Program-made: the position numbers and the translations under genes
Source: VAZQ01 sp963739175
GTDB lineage: Bacteria > Pseudomonadota > Alphaproteobacteria > Rhizobiales > Xanthobacteraceae
DNA: 64,000 nt
Direction: 5' to 3'
Assembly: GCA_963739175.1 (NCBI GenBank)
Contig: CAVTZH010000009.1
Coordinates: 310,001 to 374,000, forward strand
The notes under the pieces: model-generated
Database searches by the model: none
Told to the model about the DNA's origin: nothing
What the model saw: only the letters and a program-made list of their open reading frames with translations
In this document: positions 51,301 to 60,013 of the stretch, in pieces
How positions within the stretch are numbered: position 1 is the first letter of the stretch
Layout: each line of letters starts with the position of its first letter

Positions 51301-51861
51301 ATGCCGAATTTCGAGCGCATCATCGAGAACGTCCTGTTCCACAGCCGCTGGACGCTGGCGCCGTTCTATCTCGGCCTCGCGTTCTGCCTGCTGCTGATGC
51401 TGTTCCACTTCGTGCGCGAGCTCATCCACTTCGTCGTCAAGCTCCCAGGTGCAACTGAGTCCGATGTCATCCTCGGCGTGCTCGCACTGATCGATCTCAC
51501 CTTCACCGCCAACCTGGTGCTGATCGTCGTCTTCTCCGGCTACGAGAATTTCGTGTCGAAGTTCGATAAAGGCGATCACGACCGCCCAGACTGGATGACC
51601 AAGGTCGACTTCGGCGGCCTCAAGCAGAAGCTGATGACGTCGATCGTCGCGATCTCCGCCATCCAGGTGCTCAAGGCCTTCATGAATACCGCCCAGGCCG
51701 CCGGGGCCCCGGACACGACCAGGCTCGCGTGGCTGGTCGGCATCCACGTGCTGTTCCTGGGCTCGCTGCTGGCGGTCGTGATCGCGGACCGGCTCTCGGA
51801 CCCGGGCAAACCGGCAGCGGAAAAGCCGCATCCCACCCAGAAATCCGCCGGCAAGGAGTGA
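51301..51861 (+). CDS. UPF0114 (YqhA-type) membrane protein
   Basis: A 186-residue integral membrane protein with about four hydrophobic helices. Family-like start ENVLFHSRWTLAPFYLGL and TFTANLVLIVVFSGYENFVS. The function of the family is not established. It has a cytosolic Lys/Pro-rich tail. Confidence 0.87.
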   Translation: MPNFERIIENVLFHSRWTLAPFYLGLAFCLLLMLFHFVRELIHFVVKLPGATESDVILGVLALIDLTFTANLVLIVVFSGYENFVSKFDKGDHDRPDWMTKVDFGGLKQKLMTSIVAISAIQVLKAFMNTAQAAGAPDTTRLAWLVGIHVLFLGSLLAVVIADRLSDPGKPAAEKPHPTQKSAGKE

Positions 51862-51963
51862 CGGCAAACACCCGAAATTTCGGAGCTAACCCGCGGGTGA
51901 GGCTTTCTTAACCATATCCGGCTGTAATCCGTTAACCGTGTCAGTTGGGTTCGGATTCGTCGC

Positions 51964-52792
51964 ATGCGGCCAAGCCGCCTTCTCGCGATTTTGGTTGCCG
52001 CCCTCACGGCGGCCGGATGCATGCAAACAGCGTTCGCGCCGGACAGTCGCGCCGTGTCGCGCGCCGGCGCTTACCGTCCCGCCCAATCTCGACAGCATGG
52101 CCTATGAGCGGCGCGCCACGCCGCCGGCCGCGGCCTACGCGCAATCCCAACCGCAGCAGGCGCAGCCGCGTCAGGCACAGCCGCAGCCGCCCCAGCAGCC
52201 GCAGCCGCCGGCCCAGCAGCAGGAAGATCAGCCGGCCCGGCAGGCGCGCACAGCGCCGCTGCCCGACGCCGCCGCCATGCAGGCGCACGCGCAAGCTCCC
52301 GTCATCCCGGTCGTTGCACAACGGGAGCCGGTCTATGCGCTCGATACCGGCGACAAGCTTCGGATCGTGGTGTTCGGCCAGGAAGGCCTGAGCAATTCAT
52401 ATTTCGTCGACGCCGCCGGGCAGGTGACCATCCCGCTGATCGGCGCAGTCACCGCGCGCGGCCTCACCACGCAAGCATTGGCGCGCGCCGTCGCGGCGAA
52501 GCTGCGCGCCGGTTTCATCCGCGAGCCGCATGTCGCGATCGAGGTCGAGACCTATCGGCCGTTCTTCATCCTCGGCGAGGTGACGCAGCCGGGGCAGTAT
52601 CCCTACGTGCCCAACATGACGGTGGAAACCGCGGTCGCGATCGCCGGCGGCTTCACGCCGCGCGCCTACCGCTACGACGTCAGCATCGACCGGCAGACGC
52701 CCGGGGGCACCGTGCGCGGCCGCAGCTCGGTGCCGCTGCTCACGCGCGTGCAGCCCGGCGACACCATCGTCATCAAGGAACGCTGGTTCTAA
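51964..52792 (+). CDS. Wza/KpsD-type polysaccharide-export lipoprotein (one frame break)
   Basis: Corrected length is about 275 residues. The ATG at 51964 starts a lipoprotein signal, MRPSRLLAILVAALTAAGC, with lipobox LTAAGC. A +1 shift around 52065 puts the rest in the next frame. A Gln/Pro-rich linker (about 60-90) follows, then the polysaccharide-export domain: YALDTGDKLRIVVFGQEGLS, YFVDAAGQVTIPLIGAV, the SLBB-like FFILGEVTQPGQYPYVP and LLTRVQPGDTIVIKER. Would form an outer-membrane channel for a polysaccharide. No Wzc gene or glycosyltransferase nearby. Confidence 0.82.
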
Positions 52793-52811
52793 GAGAGCGA
52801 ATAGCGAAGCC

Positions 52812-52902
52812 GTAGGGTGGGTTAGGCGCGAAGCGCCGTAACCCACCGCGGAACTCGCGGCACATTCAGCCGGTGGGTTTCGCTTCGCTCAACCCACCCT
52901 AC
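52812..52902. repeat. Intergenic palindromic repeat, GTAGGGTGGGTTA type
   Basis: A large dyad. GTAGGGTGGGTTA at the left pairs with AACCCACCCTAC at the right, with inner GCGAAGCG/CGCTTCGC and GTAACCCACC/GGTGGGTTTC pairs. It is related to the element at 6226-6304 and lies between convergent genes. Confidence 0.75.
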
Positions 52903-52913
52903 AACGTTATTCG

Positions 52914-53588
52914 CTACTTCAGGTGCTTCTTCAGGAAGTCGACAAAGCGCGGCCACGCCGCCTTCGCCGATGCTTCGTGGTAGCTGCCGCGCTCGTCGCA
53001 GTGGAAGCCGTGCCCGGCGTCCGCATAGACGTAGATTTCGCTGTCGCCGCTACGCTTCGACTTGATGGTTTCGACATCCGTCATCGGGATGCCCTGGTCC
53101 TTCTCGCCGAAATGCATCTGCATCGGCACCTTCGGCTTCTCGTCGGCGAACTTCGAGATCTGTCCGCCATAGTAGGCGATCGCGCATGAGATGCCGGAGA
53201 GCCGCGTCGCCGCCAGGAAGGCGATGCTGCCGCCCATGCAGAAGCCGACGATCGCGACCGGGCCTTCCTTCTTGAGCTCGTTGATCGCGGCTTGCGTGTC
53301 TTTCAGCATCGCGTCCCAGTTCGGGTTGGCGACGAACTTGCGCGCGTTCGCGATCTCGTCGGGCGTGTAGCCGCACTCGAAATCTTTCTGCGTGCGATCG
53401 AACAGCGCCGGCGCGACGGCGGTGTAGCCTTCGGCCGCGAGCCGGTCGCAGACCGCGCGGATGTGTTTGTTGACGCCGAAAATCTCCTGAATGACCACCA
53501 CCCCGCCCTTGGATGCTCCGGCGGGGTCGGCGCGATAGGCGCCGAGCTGGTGGCTGTCGTCGGCCGTTAATGTGAACTGCTTACCCAA
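52914..53588 (-). CDS. Dienelactone hydrolase family protein
   Basis: A 224-residue alpha/beta-hydrolase. The nucleophile elbow is GFCMGG (Cys), the acidic residue is in VIQEIFGVNKHI, and the histidine in GHGFHCDERGSYHE. Typical role is opening of dienelactone in chloroaromatic or gentisate-like degradation, but many relatives are general hydrolases. No frame break. Confidence 0.88.
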   Translation of the reverse strand: MGKQFTLTADDSHQLGAYRADPAGASKGGVVVIQEIFGVNKHIRAVCDRLAAEGYTAVAPALFDRTQKDFECGYTPDEIANARKFVANPNWDAMLKDTQAAINELKKEGPVAIVGFCMGGSIAFLAATRLSGISCAIAYYGGQISKFADEKPKVPMQMHFGEKDQGIPMTDVETIKSKRSGDSEIYVYADAGHGFHCDERGSYHEASAKAAWPRFVDFLKKHLK

Positions 53589-53841
53589 AGTAACCTCCTG
53601 TCGACGTTCTTGGCTGGCTGCTTAAGTGCTTGGGATTCAGCCGATTTCACGGTGGTGCGCAAGCCATTGCCATGCGGTGGGAACCGCCCGCTTTGCCACA
53701 CCGTCGCTCCATCGATGAATGTCAGATGAACGAAAAAACCCCAAAAATCAATCGGTTGAACCTCCGGCCCGCCTATCCCGACGAATGCTTCGGATGGTTC
53801 ACATCGAGCCAAAATGTCTCAAACCCAAAGGTCCCTCTAAA
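53589..53841. promoter_or_regulatory. Upstream region of the His-rich protein gene
   Basis: A 253-base gap. The part around 53712-53755 (CATCGATGAATG, then TTGAACC) resembles the leader upstream of the second His-rich gene (about 54544-54590, with CATCGATGAATG and TTGAACG). A shared control or leader sequence is likely. Confidence 0.4.
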
Positions 53842-54372
53842 ATGTTCAAACGTACTGCACTCTTCGCCTTCGCCGCGGCGCTCGTCGTCGGCCTGGCAAC
53901 TCTCGTCTCCTCGGCTGCTGATGCGCGTGGCCACGGCGGCGGTCAAGGCGGCGGCCACAGCCATCACGGCGGTCGTCACGGCGGCCACGGCCAACACGGC
54001 GGCGGTCACCACCGTCCCCACGGCCACCATGGTCACCACCGTCCCCACGGCCACCATGGTCACCACCACCACCACCGCCATCACCGGCATGGTCACCACC
54101 ACCATCATCACCACCACCGGCACTGCTGGCACCGGCATGGCCACCACTTCCACCGCCACTGCCACGGTCATGTGCACTTCCACTGGCGCCGCCACTTCTA
54201 CGCGACTTACCCGGTTGCTTACCCGGTTGCTCGCCCGGTCGCGTCCACCTGCACCTGCCTGGTGAAAGAGTATCTGCCGAACGGCGCCGTCCTGTTCCGT
54301 GACGTGTGCACCAACGAGTCGGCCATGAACCCGCCGGCCCAGGCCGCTGAGGTTCCTCCGCAGGGAAGCTAA
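53842..54372 (+). CDS. Secreted histidine-rich protein
   Basis: A 176-residue product from ATG 53842 with a signal peptide ending near SAADARG (about residue 28). Residues 30-105 are almost entirely His, Gly, Arg and Pro, with runs such as HHHHHHHH, then a Cys-containing C-terminus TCTCLVKEYLPNG and VCTNESAMN. The His tracts suggest binding of Zn, Ni, Cu or Fe in the periplasm, or buffering. No family recognised with certainty. Confidence 0.78.
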   Translation: MFKRTALFAFAAALVVGLATLVSSAADARGHGGGQGGGHSHHGGRHGGHGQHGGGHHRPHGHHGHHRPHGHHGHHHHHRHHRHGHHHHHHHHRHCWHRHGHHFHRHCHGHVHFHWRRHFYATYPVAYPVARPVASTCTCLVKEYLPNGAVLFRDVCTNESAMNPPAQAAEVPPQGS

Positions 54373-54397
54373 TAACAACAACAAGAGCGAAACTCTT

Positions 54398-54432
54398 AGA
54401 GCCCCGGCATCGTCCGGGGCTCTTTGTTTTTT
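54398..54432 (+). terminator. Rho-independent terminator of first His-rich gene
   Basis: Stem AGAGCCCCGG (54398-54407) with CCGGGGCTCT (54414-54423), then TTGTTTTTT. The hairpin and tail are identical over about 30 bases with the terminator after the second His-rich gene. Confidence 0.88.
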
Positions 54433-54658
54433 GGGTTGTTGGCTTCGGCTCGCTGCTGCTGATTTTTTTTAGTTTGTTTTTGATTGGCGCGCACGCGAAC
54501 AAAACCTTGGCCAATCAACGGCGCCCGCGTCGCATCGGTGCCGCATCGATGAATGCGTAATGAATGAAAGATTAAATGGATCAACGGCTTGAACGCAACG
54601 CGACGGCCTCACGACCAATGTGCGGATGGACAAACCCGTAGCTCCATAAGGAACGTCC

Positions 54659-54871
54659 ATGCTCACTCGTACTGCAATGCTCGCTCTCGCCGGCGTCCTC
54701 ACGCTCGGTGCGGCGACCCTGACCACGACCAGCAACGCGGATGCCCACGGCTGGCGCCACTGGCACCGCTACCACGGTCACGTCTATCTCTATTATCCCC
54801 GCGTGCACCGTCACTGCCGGTTGTTCTGGCACTACGACCACTGGCATCGTCGCTGCCGTTGGCACTACTAA
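54659..54871 (+). CDS. Small secreted His/Trp/Tyr-rich protein
   Basis: Seventy residues. A signal peptide ends near SNADAHG (about residue 29); the mature part is only about 40 residues and very rich in His, Trp, Tyr and Arg (GWRHWHRYHGHVYLYYP, then HCRLFWHYDHWHRRC) with two Cys. It lies directly after the larger His-rich gene with a duplicated terminator, so these are paralogous units. Presumed metal binding is inference. Confidence 0.75.
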   Translation: MLTRTAMLALAGVLTLGAATLTTTSNADAHGWRHWHRYHGHVYLYYPRVHRHCRLFWHYDHWHRRCRWHY

Positions 54872-54898
54872 GCCTTCGGCTTGATCTCGAGATCACGG

Positions 54899-54933
54899 GA
54901 GCCCCGGCATCGTCCGGGGCTCTTTGTTTTTTT
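54899..54933 (+). terminator. Rho-independent terminator of second His-rich gene
   Basis: Stem GAGCCCCGG (54899-54907) with CCGGGGCTC (54914-54922), then TTTGTTTTTTT, duplicated from the 54398 terminator. Located 28 bases after the stop. Confidence 0.88.
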
Positions 54934-54963
54934 GGGCCCGCCGATTGCGACCCTGTCGAAAAT

Positions 54964-55995
54964 TTAATGTGCGGCGGAAACCGCCTGGCCCGCGAGCCCG
55001 AACGCCTGCGCCAGCAGTTCATACGAGTGCCGCCGCGCGGCGTGGCCGTAGAGCATCGTCGTGATCATCAGCTCGTCGGCCTTGGTTGCTTCGATCAGCG
55101 GCGTCAGCTGGGCGAGGATCGTCTCCGCCGTGCCGGCGAACAGCCGCGCGCGGCGGTGGCGGATGCGTTCGAGATCGACCGGCGTGTAGGGAAAATTCTG
55201 CGCCTCTTCCGGACTTGCGAGCGGCAACAATTCGCCGCGCGCGCGGCGCGCCCAATTGAGATCGAGCGTGGTGGCGAGGCGGTCCGCTTCGGCGTCGCTG
55301 TCGGCGCACACCGCCGCGACCGCCAGCATCGCGTACGGCTTGTCGCGCGCCTGCGACGGACGGAAATGCGTGCGGTAGCTCAGCATCGCGGCGACCGCGT
55401 CGTAGTCGGAGAAATGATGCGCGAAGGAAAATCCCGCGCCGACCATGCCGGCGAGCTGCGCGCTGTAGCCCGACGAGCCGAGCAGCCAGATCGGCGGCAG
55501 CGCGACGTCGGACGGCATCGCATGCACGTTGCGGAACGGATGATCTTCCGGATAGGCGTTGCTCTCGAACAGGAGCAGCTCCTGGAACCGCTCCAGGAAA
55601 TCGTCGTCGGTGCCCTGCTGCTGGCGGCGGCGCAGCGCGTAGGAGGTCACCGGATCGGTGCCCGGCGCGCGGCCGAGGCCGAGATCGATGCGGCCGGGGA
55701 ACAGCGCCTCCAGCACCTTGAACCGCTCCGCCACCATCAGCGGCGCGTGGTTGGGCAGCATGACGCCGCCGGAGCCGACGCGGATGTGCGTGGTCGCGGC
55801 CGCGATCTGGCCGATCATGATCTCCGGCGCCGAGCTCGCGACCGATGGCAGATTGTGATGTTCCGCCACCCAGTAGCGCTTGAAACCGAGCTGTTCCGCG
55901 AATAGTGCGAGGTCGATCGAATTGCGCAATGCGACCGCGCCGGACGAGCCGGCCGACACCGGCGACAGATCGAGCACGGAGACGGGAATGGCCAT
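54964..55995 (-). CDS. LLM-class flavin-dependent oxidoreductase (luciferase-like)
   Basis: A 343-residue intact TIM-barrel flavoprotein close to the MsnO8/YhbW-type group. Conserved: YWVAEHHNLPSVASSAPE, HIRVGSGGVMLPNHAP, FPGRIDLGLGRAPGTDP and GSSGYSAQLAGMVGAGFSFA (20 or fewer residues each). It uses FMNH2 and O2 on an unknown substrate. Ends 27 bases after the terminator of the His-rich gene. Confidence 0.92.
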   Translation of the reverse strand: MAIPVSVLDLSPVSAGSSGAVALRNSIDLALFAEQLGFKRYWVAEHHNLPSVASSAPEIMIGQIAAATTHIRVGSGGVMLPNHAPLMVAERFKVLEALFPGRIDLGLGRAPGTDPVTSYALRRRQQQGTDDDFLERFQELLLFESNAYPEDHPFRNVHAMPSDVALPPIWLLGSSGYSAQLAGMVGAGFSFAHHFSDYDAVAAMLSYRTHFRPSQARDKPYAMLAVAAVCADSDAEADRLATTLDLNWARRARGELLPLASPEEAQNFPYTPVDLERIRHRRARLFAGTAETILAQLTPLIEATKADELMITTMLYGHAARRHSYELLAQAFGLAGQAVSAAH

Positions 55996-55999
55996 TCGG

Positions 56000-56308
56000 T
56001 TAGAATGGCCCTAGCCGGCGCAGCTGCCAGTCCTTCTTCCAGCCGGTCAGCCGCCCGCGGCGGAACTGCAAGGCGATGCCGTGGTCGGTCGGATAGAAGC
56101 CGGGAATGCCGGCGGGGGCGACGGCGATAAAGATTTCCGCGCCGGGACGGCCGGAATGGTAGGTGAGCGGCAGGCCGAGCGCGGCCGAGGCTTCGCCCGG
56201 CGTCATTCCGAACGCCAATGGAATGGTGTTTGCGCGCGGCGCGCCGCACCAGGCCAGCCAGCACACGCACAGCGACGCGATCGCCCGTCTCATGTCGCCC
56301 CGTCTCAT
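56000..56308 (-). CDS. Small exported protein of unknown function
   Basis: About 102 residues from ATG 56308 (ATG 56293 also possible). A signal peptide with CVCWLAWCGAPRAN leads into a small domain, PLAFGMTPGEASAALGLPL and PGFYPTDHGIALQFRRGRL, similar to SmpA/OmlA-like or outer-membrane beta-barrel accessory domains. Ends 5 bases before the LLM gene start, so it may be cotranscribed with it. Confidence 0.6.
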   Translation of the reverse strand: MRRGDMRRAIASLCVCWLAWCGAPRANTIPLAFGMTPGEASAALGLPLTYHSGRPGAEIFIAVAPAGIPGFYPTDHGIALQFRRGRLTGWKKDWQLRRLGPF

Positions 56309-56510
56309 GGTGGCGTTATCTTCTGGCGTTATCTTCCGTCCGTTCGGTTGCGGAGGCAAGGCGGGCCGCTAAAACCGCACCGCGCCCGACCGAAATCGGG
56401 CCGATTGCCTCGAATTTGCCTTGCGCGCGGGCGATCCGGGGCTCTACCCAGACGTTGAAACCAATACCGGATTCGATGAACTGGCGCACCGCGGAACTGA
56501 TTCTGGGACG

Positions 56511-57185
56511 ATGAGCTCGACCGACTGCCAACATTGCGGGGAACCGGTTGTACGCGGCGCGCGCACGTGCGGCTATTGCGGCGCGCCGGTGCGCGCGCGG
56601 AAGGGCGCGCTGATGATGACCCTGGTGCTGGCGGTCCTCTGCCTCGCGGCGATCGGGCTCGCGGTTTTCCTGCTGGCGGGTCGCTCGGCGGACCAGCAAG
56701 GCGCGGCGGTCGACCAGAGTGGCGGCGATTTCGCCTGGCTGGAAACGGCGATGAAGCAATGCGACGAGTTGGCCGGCAAGGACCCCAAGGGACTGCATTA
56801 CCTGGTCACCCCGCTGATCGATGAGCCGCGGGACGAGCCGGGCTGGCGGCGGATCTCGATCAACGACATCGGCAACGCCATCCTTATCAACGGCGACGAC
56901 ATGCTGGCCGGCCTGCGGCGCAAGGCGCTGCGGATCAGCACCGACGAATACGTCTTCAGCACCCGCAATGAGGCGACCAAGGACATCCTGACCTGGAAGC
57001 CGTCGAGCGGCGTGCGGAAATTCGTGATCAGCGACGCGGCGGCGATCGGGCAGTTCAAGGTGCAGTTCCAGTCGAACGACGCTTCCCGCGCGATCAACTG
57101 GGGCGCAACCTTCGAGCGGCAGCCGGGCAATTGCTACTGGGTCAATGCGATCCTGCGGCATTCCTCCGATTTTTATAAAAATTGA
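56511..57185 (+). CDS. Zinc-ribbon membrane protein
   Basis: A 224-residue protein. The N-terminus has a zinc ribbon CQHCGEP..CGYCGAP (about 5-26), followed by a basic stretch and one membrane helix (about 35-57: LMMTLVLAVLCLAAIGLAVF). The remaining 160 residues form a soluble extracytoplasmic domain with VNAILRHSSDFYKN at the end. Similar architectures (zinc-ribbon domain plus TM) are common and mostly of unknown function. Confidence 0.72.
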   Translation: MSSTDCQHCGEPVVRGARTCGYCGAPVRARKGALMMTLVLAVLCLAAIGLAVFLLAGRSADQQGAAVDQSGGDFAWLETAMKQCDELAGKDPKGLHYLVTPLIDEPRDEPGWRRISINDIGNAILINGDDMLAGLRRKALRISTDEYVFSTRNEATKDILTWKPSSGVRKFVISDAAAIGQFKVQFQSNDASRAINWGATFERQPGNCYWVNAILRHSSDFYKN

Positions 57186-57258
57186 GCGATCGGCATCACC
57201 GGATCGAAGTTCCCGCGCACTAGTCTGGTGACCCCGCAACCAGGCCGGCCGTCATCGC

Positions 57259-57813
57259 ATGTCTGCGAAACAAGCCGAAAAGCTGATCGAGAATCTCGGC
57301 ATTCTGATCGTCGACGAGAGCCTGTACATGCGCAAGCTCACGCGCATGATGTTGATGAACATCGGCGCCAAGACGATCTTCGAGGCGTCCGACGGCGTCG
57401 CCGCGCTCGACACCATCCGCAGCGCCAATCCCGACGTGGCCATCATCGATTGGGACCTTCCGGTGCTCAGCGGTTTGCAGGTGGTGAAGATCGTGCGCTC
57501 GCCGGATGTGTTTCCGAAGCCGCATCTGCCGATCATCATGCTGTCGGCAAGCGTGAGCCGCGCCGACGTCGCGGAGGCGATGCGGCTTGGCGTCCATGAG
57601 TTTTTGGTCAAGCCGACGTCGCCGCGCGCATTGCGGGACCGGCTGGTGTCGATCATCGTCAAGCCGCGGCCGATGGTGCAGGTCGGCGACCATTACGTGC
57701 CGGAGCCGCGCGGCATCGGCCAAGGCGACTCTGGTGTTGCGGCGCAGACGTCCGCAACAGAGTTGCCGCAAGTCCAGATTGCGGACTGTCGGGACACTAG
57801 CCCCGCCGCCTAA
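57259..57813 (+). CDS. CheY-like receiver-domain protein
   Basis: A 184-residue single receiver domain with a 60-residue tail. Phospho-acceptor Asp in IIDWDLPVLSG (about 58-68), T/S switch in MLSASVSRADV, and Lys in FLVKPTSP. The first acidic pocket is DES rather than DD, an altered site. No output domain is seen, so it would act by protein interaction. ATG 57259 lacks a strong RBS. Confidence 0.85.
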   Translation: MSAKQAEKLIENLGILIVDESLYMRKLTRMMLMNIGAKTIFEASDGVAALDTIRSANPDVAIIDWDLPVLSGLQVVKIVRSPDVFPKPHLPIIMLSASVSRADVAEAMRLGVHEFLVKPTSPRALRDRLVSIIVKPRPMVQVGDHYVPEPRGIGQGDSGVAAQTSATELPQVQIADCRDTSPAA

Positions 57814-58308
57814 TCAGGTCGATTTGCCGGAAAACAGCTTGCGCGCCCCGCTGACGGCGAGCGTGATGGTGATGAGCCAGGTCAGCACCGCGCCCAATCC
57901 GAATACGATCCGGCCGACCATCGCGTTTGCTTCCGGCGAGAACAGGAACATGCCGGTCCCGCTAAAGGCGCGCGGCCCCGGACCGAACGCGACCCACGAG
58001 CCGATGATGGCGAGCGAAGCCGCGATCACCAGGCCGATCGCGTAGTAGAACAGCCGCATCCACCAGCCGGTGTCCTTCGGCAGTTCGCCGGTTTCCGATA
58101 CACCATGGATCGCGCCGACCGCGATCGAGACGCCGGCCAGCATGAAGGCGATGCCGGCCGCGGATGCAATCCACAACGGCGCGTCCCCTGCGCGCGGCTT
58201 CATCGGGACCACCCCCAGACCGAACAGCAGAAGGAACAGGCCCATCGCGACGGCCAGCAAGCCGCAAAGCAATGTGGTGCGGGGCGAGGCGGGTTGCTGG
58301 CGGTTCAT
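57814..58308 (-). CDS. Four-helix membrane protein of unknown function
   Basis: A 164-residue product from ATG 58308 with hydrophobic segments at about 11-33, 44-66, 89-110 and 130-155. No family recognised. It abuts the receiver-domain gene stop (adjacent bases), in convergent orientation. The reading frame could start further upstream at 58527, but the internal ATG fits the membrane topology better. Confidence 0.72.
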   Translation of the reverse strand: MNRQQPASPRTTLLCGLLAVAMGLFLLLFGLGVVPMKPRAGDAPLWIASAAGIAFMLAGVSIAVGAIHGVSETGELPKDTGWWMRLFYYAIGLVIAASLAIIGSWVAFGPGPRAFSGTGMFLFSPEANAMVGRIVFGLGAVLTWLITITLAVSGARKLFSGKST

Positions 58309-58441
58309 GGTCGAGCCAAGCAGGCCGGTTGCAAGGCCCCCAGTCTGACCGATGTTGCTTGCTAATTGGTTGAAGGCCGGCCGCGCTTGACGAGCCGATG
58401 GCTCTGACCGATGAAATCCTAAGGACATCGGGGAGATCGAC

Positions 58442-59302
58442 ATGAGCGGACGTGCCTTCGCCTGGCCCGACGGCAAGCGCATCGCGGTGACCGTCAACGC
58501 CATGCTGGAGACCTGGTCGGAGGGCAAGGCGCCGCCCTATGGCGTGCAGGCCTCGCAGCACAAGCCCGGCATCGACCACTCCGGCATCGCCTGGGGCAGC
58601 TACGGCGGCAAGGTCGGCGTCTGGCGGCTGATGGCGCTGCTCAACCGCCACGGCATCCGCGGCACCTTCTGCGTCAATGCGCGCTGCGCCGAGATTTTTC
58701 CGGAGGCGGTGAAGGCGATCGTTGAGCAGGGCCACGACGTCGCCGGGCACGGTTATCTGCAGGATGAGCTTTTGACCGGAATGGAGCCGGACGAGGAGCA
58801 GGCAACCATCCGGCGCTCGATCGATATTCTCGAACAGGCGGCCGGCCAGCGCCCGACCGGCTGGATCAGCCCGGTGACCGCCTTCACCGCGCATACGCGC
58901 AAATTCCTCGCCGCCGACAAGCTCACCTGGCACGGTGACGCGCGCGACACCGACCTGCCGAGCGTGGTCGAGACCGACGCCGGACCGATCGTGCAGATCC
59001 CGGGCAGCGATTTCACCGACAACCGCACGCTGCGTTCGAGCCCCCAGGATATCTGGGACGTCTACAAGGAGACCTTCGACTATCTGCGCGCCTGCGAGCC
59101 GCCGGGCTTCCTCGCGCTGTCGCTGCATTGCCATTTCGGCGGCCGGCCGATGATCACGGCGGTGTACGAGAAGGTCCTCGGCTATATGCGCCAACACAAC
59201 GACGTCTGGTTCTCGTCATTCGGTGAGATCGCGCGCTGGGTGATGGACACGCAGCGCGACGCCGACACGCATGCGCGGCGTTTGATCAAGAACAAGGGCT
59301 AG
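58442..59302 (+). CDS. Polysaccharide deacetylase-family (NodB-fold) protein, PuuE-like
   Basis: A 286-residue intact protein. Segments: RGTFCVNARCAEIFPEAV, GHDVAGHGYLQDELLTGM, ILEQAAGQRPTGWISPV and LTWHGDARDTDLP. Similar to PuuE-type allantoinase-like deacetylases, which act on small amides, not sugars. It has no signal peptide. The adjacent class II aldolase-like gene follows by 4 bases, so both are in one operon. Confidence 0.82.
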   Translation: MSGRAFAWPDGKRIAVTVNAMLETWSEGKAPPYGVQASQHKPGIDHSGIAWGSYGGKVGVWRLMALLNRHGIRGTFCVNARCAEIFPEAVKAIVEQGHDVAGHGYLQDELLTGMEPDEEQATIRRSIDILEQAAGQRPTGWISPVTAFTAHTRKFLAADKLTWHGDARDTDLPSVVETDAGPIVQIPGSDFTDNRTLRSSPQDIWDVYKETFDYLRACEPPGFLALSLHCHFGGRPMITAVYEKVLGYMRQHNDVWFSSFGEIARWVMDTQRDADTHARRLIKNKG

Positions 59303-59306
59303 ATAG

Positions 59307-60008
59307 ATGCCGTTTGTATCCACGCCGGAATTGCGCGCCGAGGTGCTCGCGGCCTGCCGCGTGCTCACCTTCTTCCGGATCGTCGAAGGCTTCGGCCATG
59401 TCAGCGCGCGCGTCGGCAGCGAGCGCGTGCTGATCACGCCGCGCCGCGCGCTCGGGCTCGTCACCGAGGCCGAGCTGGTCGAGCTCGATCTCGACGGGCG
59501 CCAAGTGGCGGGCGAGGGCGCTCCGCCGCTCGAAGTGCCGATGCATCTGGCGGTCTACCGCCGCCGCGCCGACGTGATGGCGATCGCGCGCGGCCATCCG
59601 CGCAACGTCGCGGCCTATGCCTGCGCCGGTGCGGCGCTGAAAGTGGCGCACGGCTTCGGCGCCAATCTCGGCGCCGAAGTAGGCGTGTTCCGCGAGCCCT
59701 ATCTGATCACCGCCGGTGAAATGGCGGACGGCGTCGCGGCCGCGCTCGGCAATGCGGAGGCGGTGATCCTGCAGGGCAACGGCATGCTGGCGGTCGGGCA
59801 AACGGTGCCGCATGCCTGCGTGCAGGCGCTGTTCCTCGAAGAGACGGCCGAGCTGCAACTGCGCGCGCTGGCGGCGGGGCTGACGCCGCAGTTCTATTCC
59901 GCGCAGGGCGCCGCGCGGCGCCATGGCGACGACCGCGTGCACGAGCCGGTGCGGGCGTGGGAGTATTACGTCGCGGCGGCGGAAGGGCGGCTGAAGATTT
60001 CGGGGTAG
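59307..60008 (+). CDS. Class II aldolase/adducin-like protein
   Basis: A 233-residue zinc aldolase-fold protein. EGFGHVSARVG lies at about 27-37 and LITPRRALGLV at about 46-56, then AIARGHPRNVAAYA and ILQGNGMLAVGQTVPHAC with histidines for metal. The fold fits fuculose-phosphate-type aldolases or decarboxylases of keto-acids. Substrate not evident. Confidence 0.8.
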   Translation: MPFVSTPELRAEVLAACRVLTFFRIVEGFGHVSARVGSERVLITPRRALGLVTEAELVELDLDGRQVAGEGAPPLEVPMHLAVYRRRADVMAIARGHPRNVAAYACAGAALKVAHGFGANLGAEVGVFREPYLITAGEMADGVAAALGNAEAVILQGNGMLAVGQTVPHACVQALFLEETAELQLRALAAGLTPQFYSAQGAARRHGDDRVHEPVRAWEYYVAAAEGRLKISG

Positions 60009-60013
60009 GGGCG

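Noticed and set aside
53842..54372. His-rich gene as a random low-complexity frame
   Set aside because: It has a signal peptide, a non-repetitive C-terminus with Cys, and a dedicated terminator, so it was kept as a gene.
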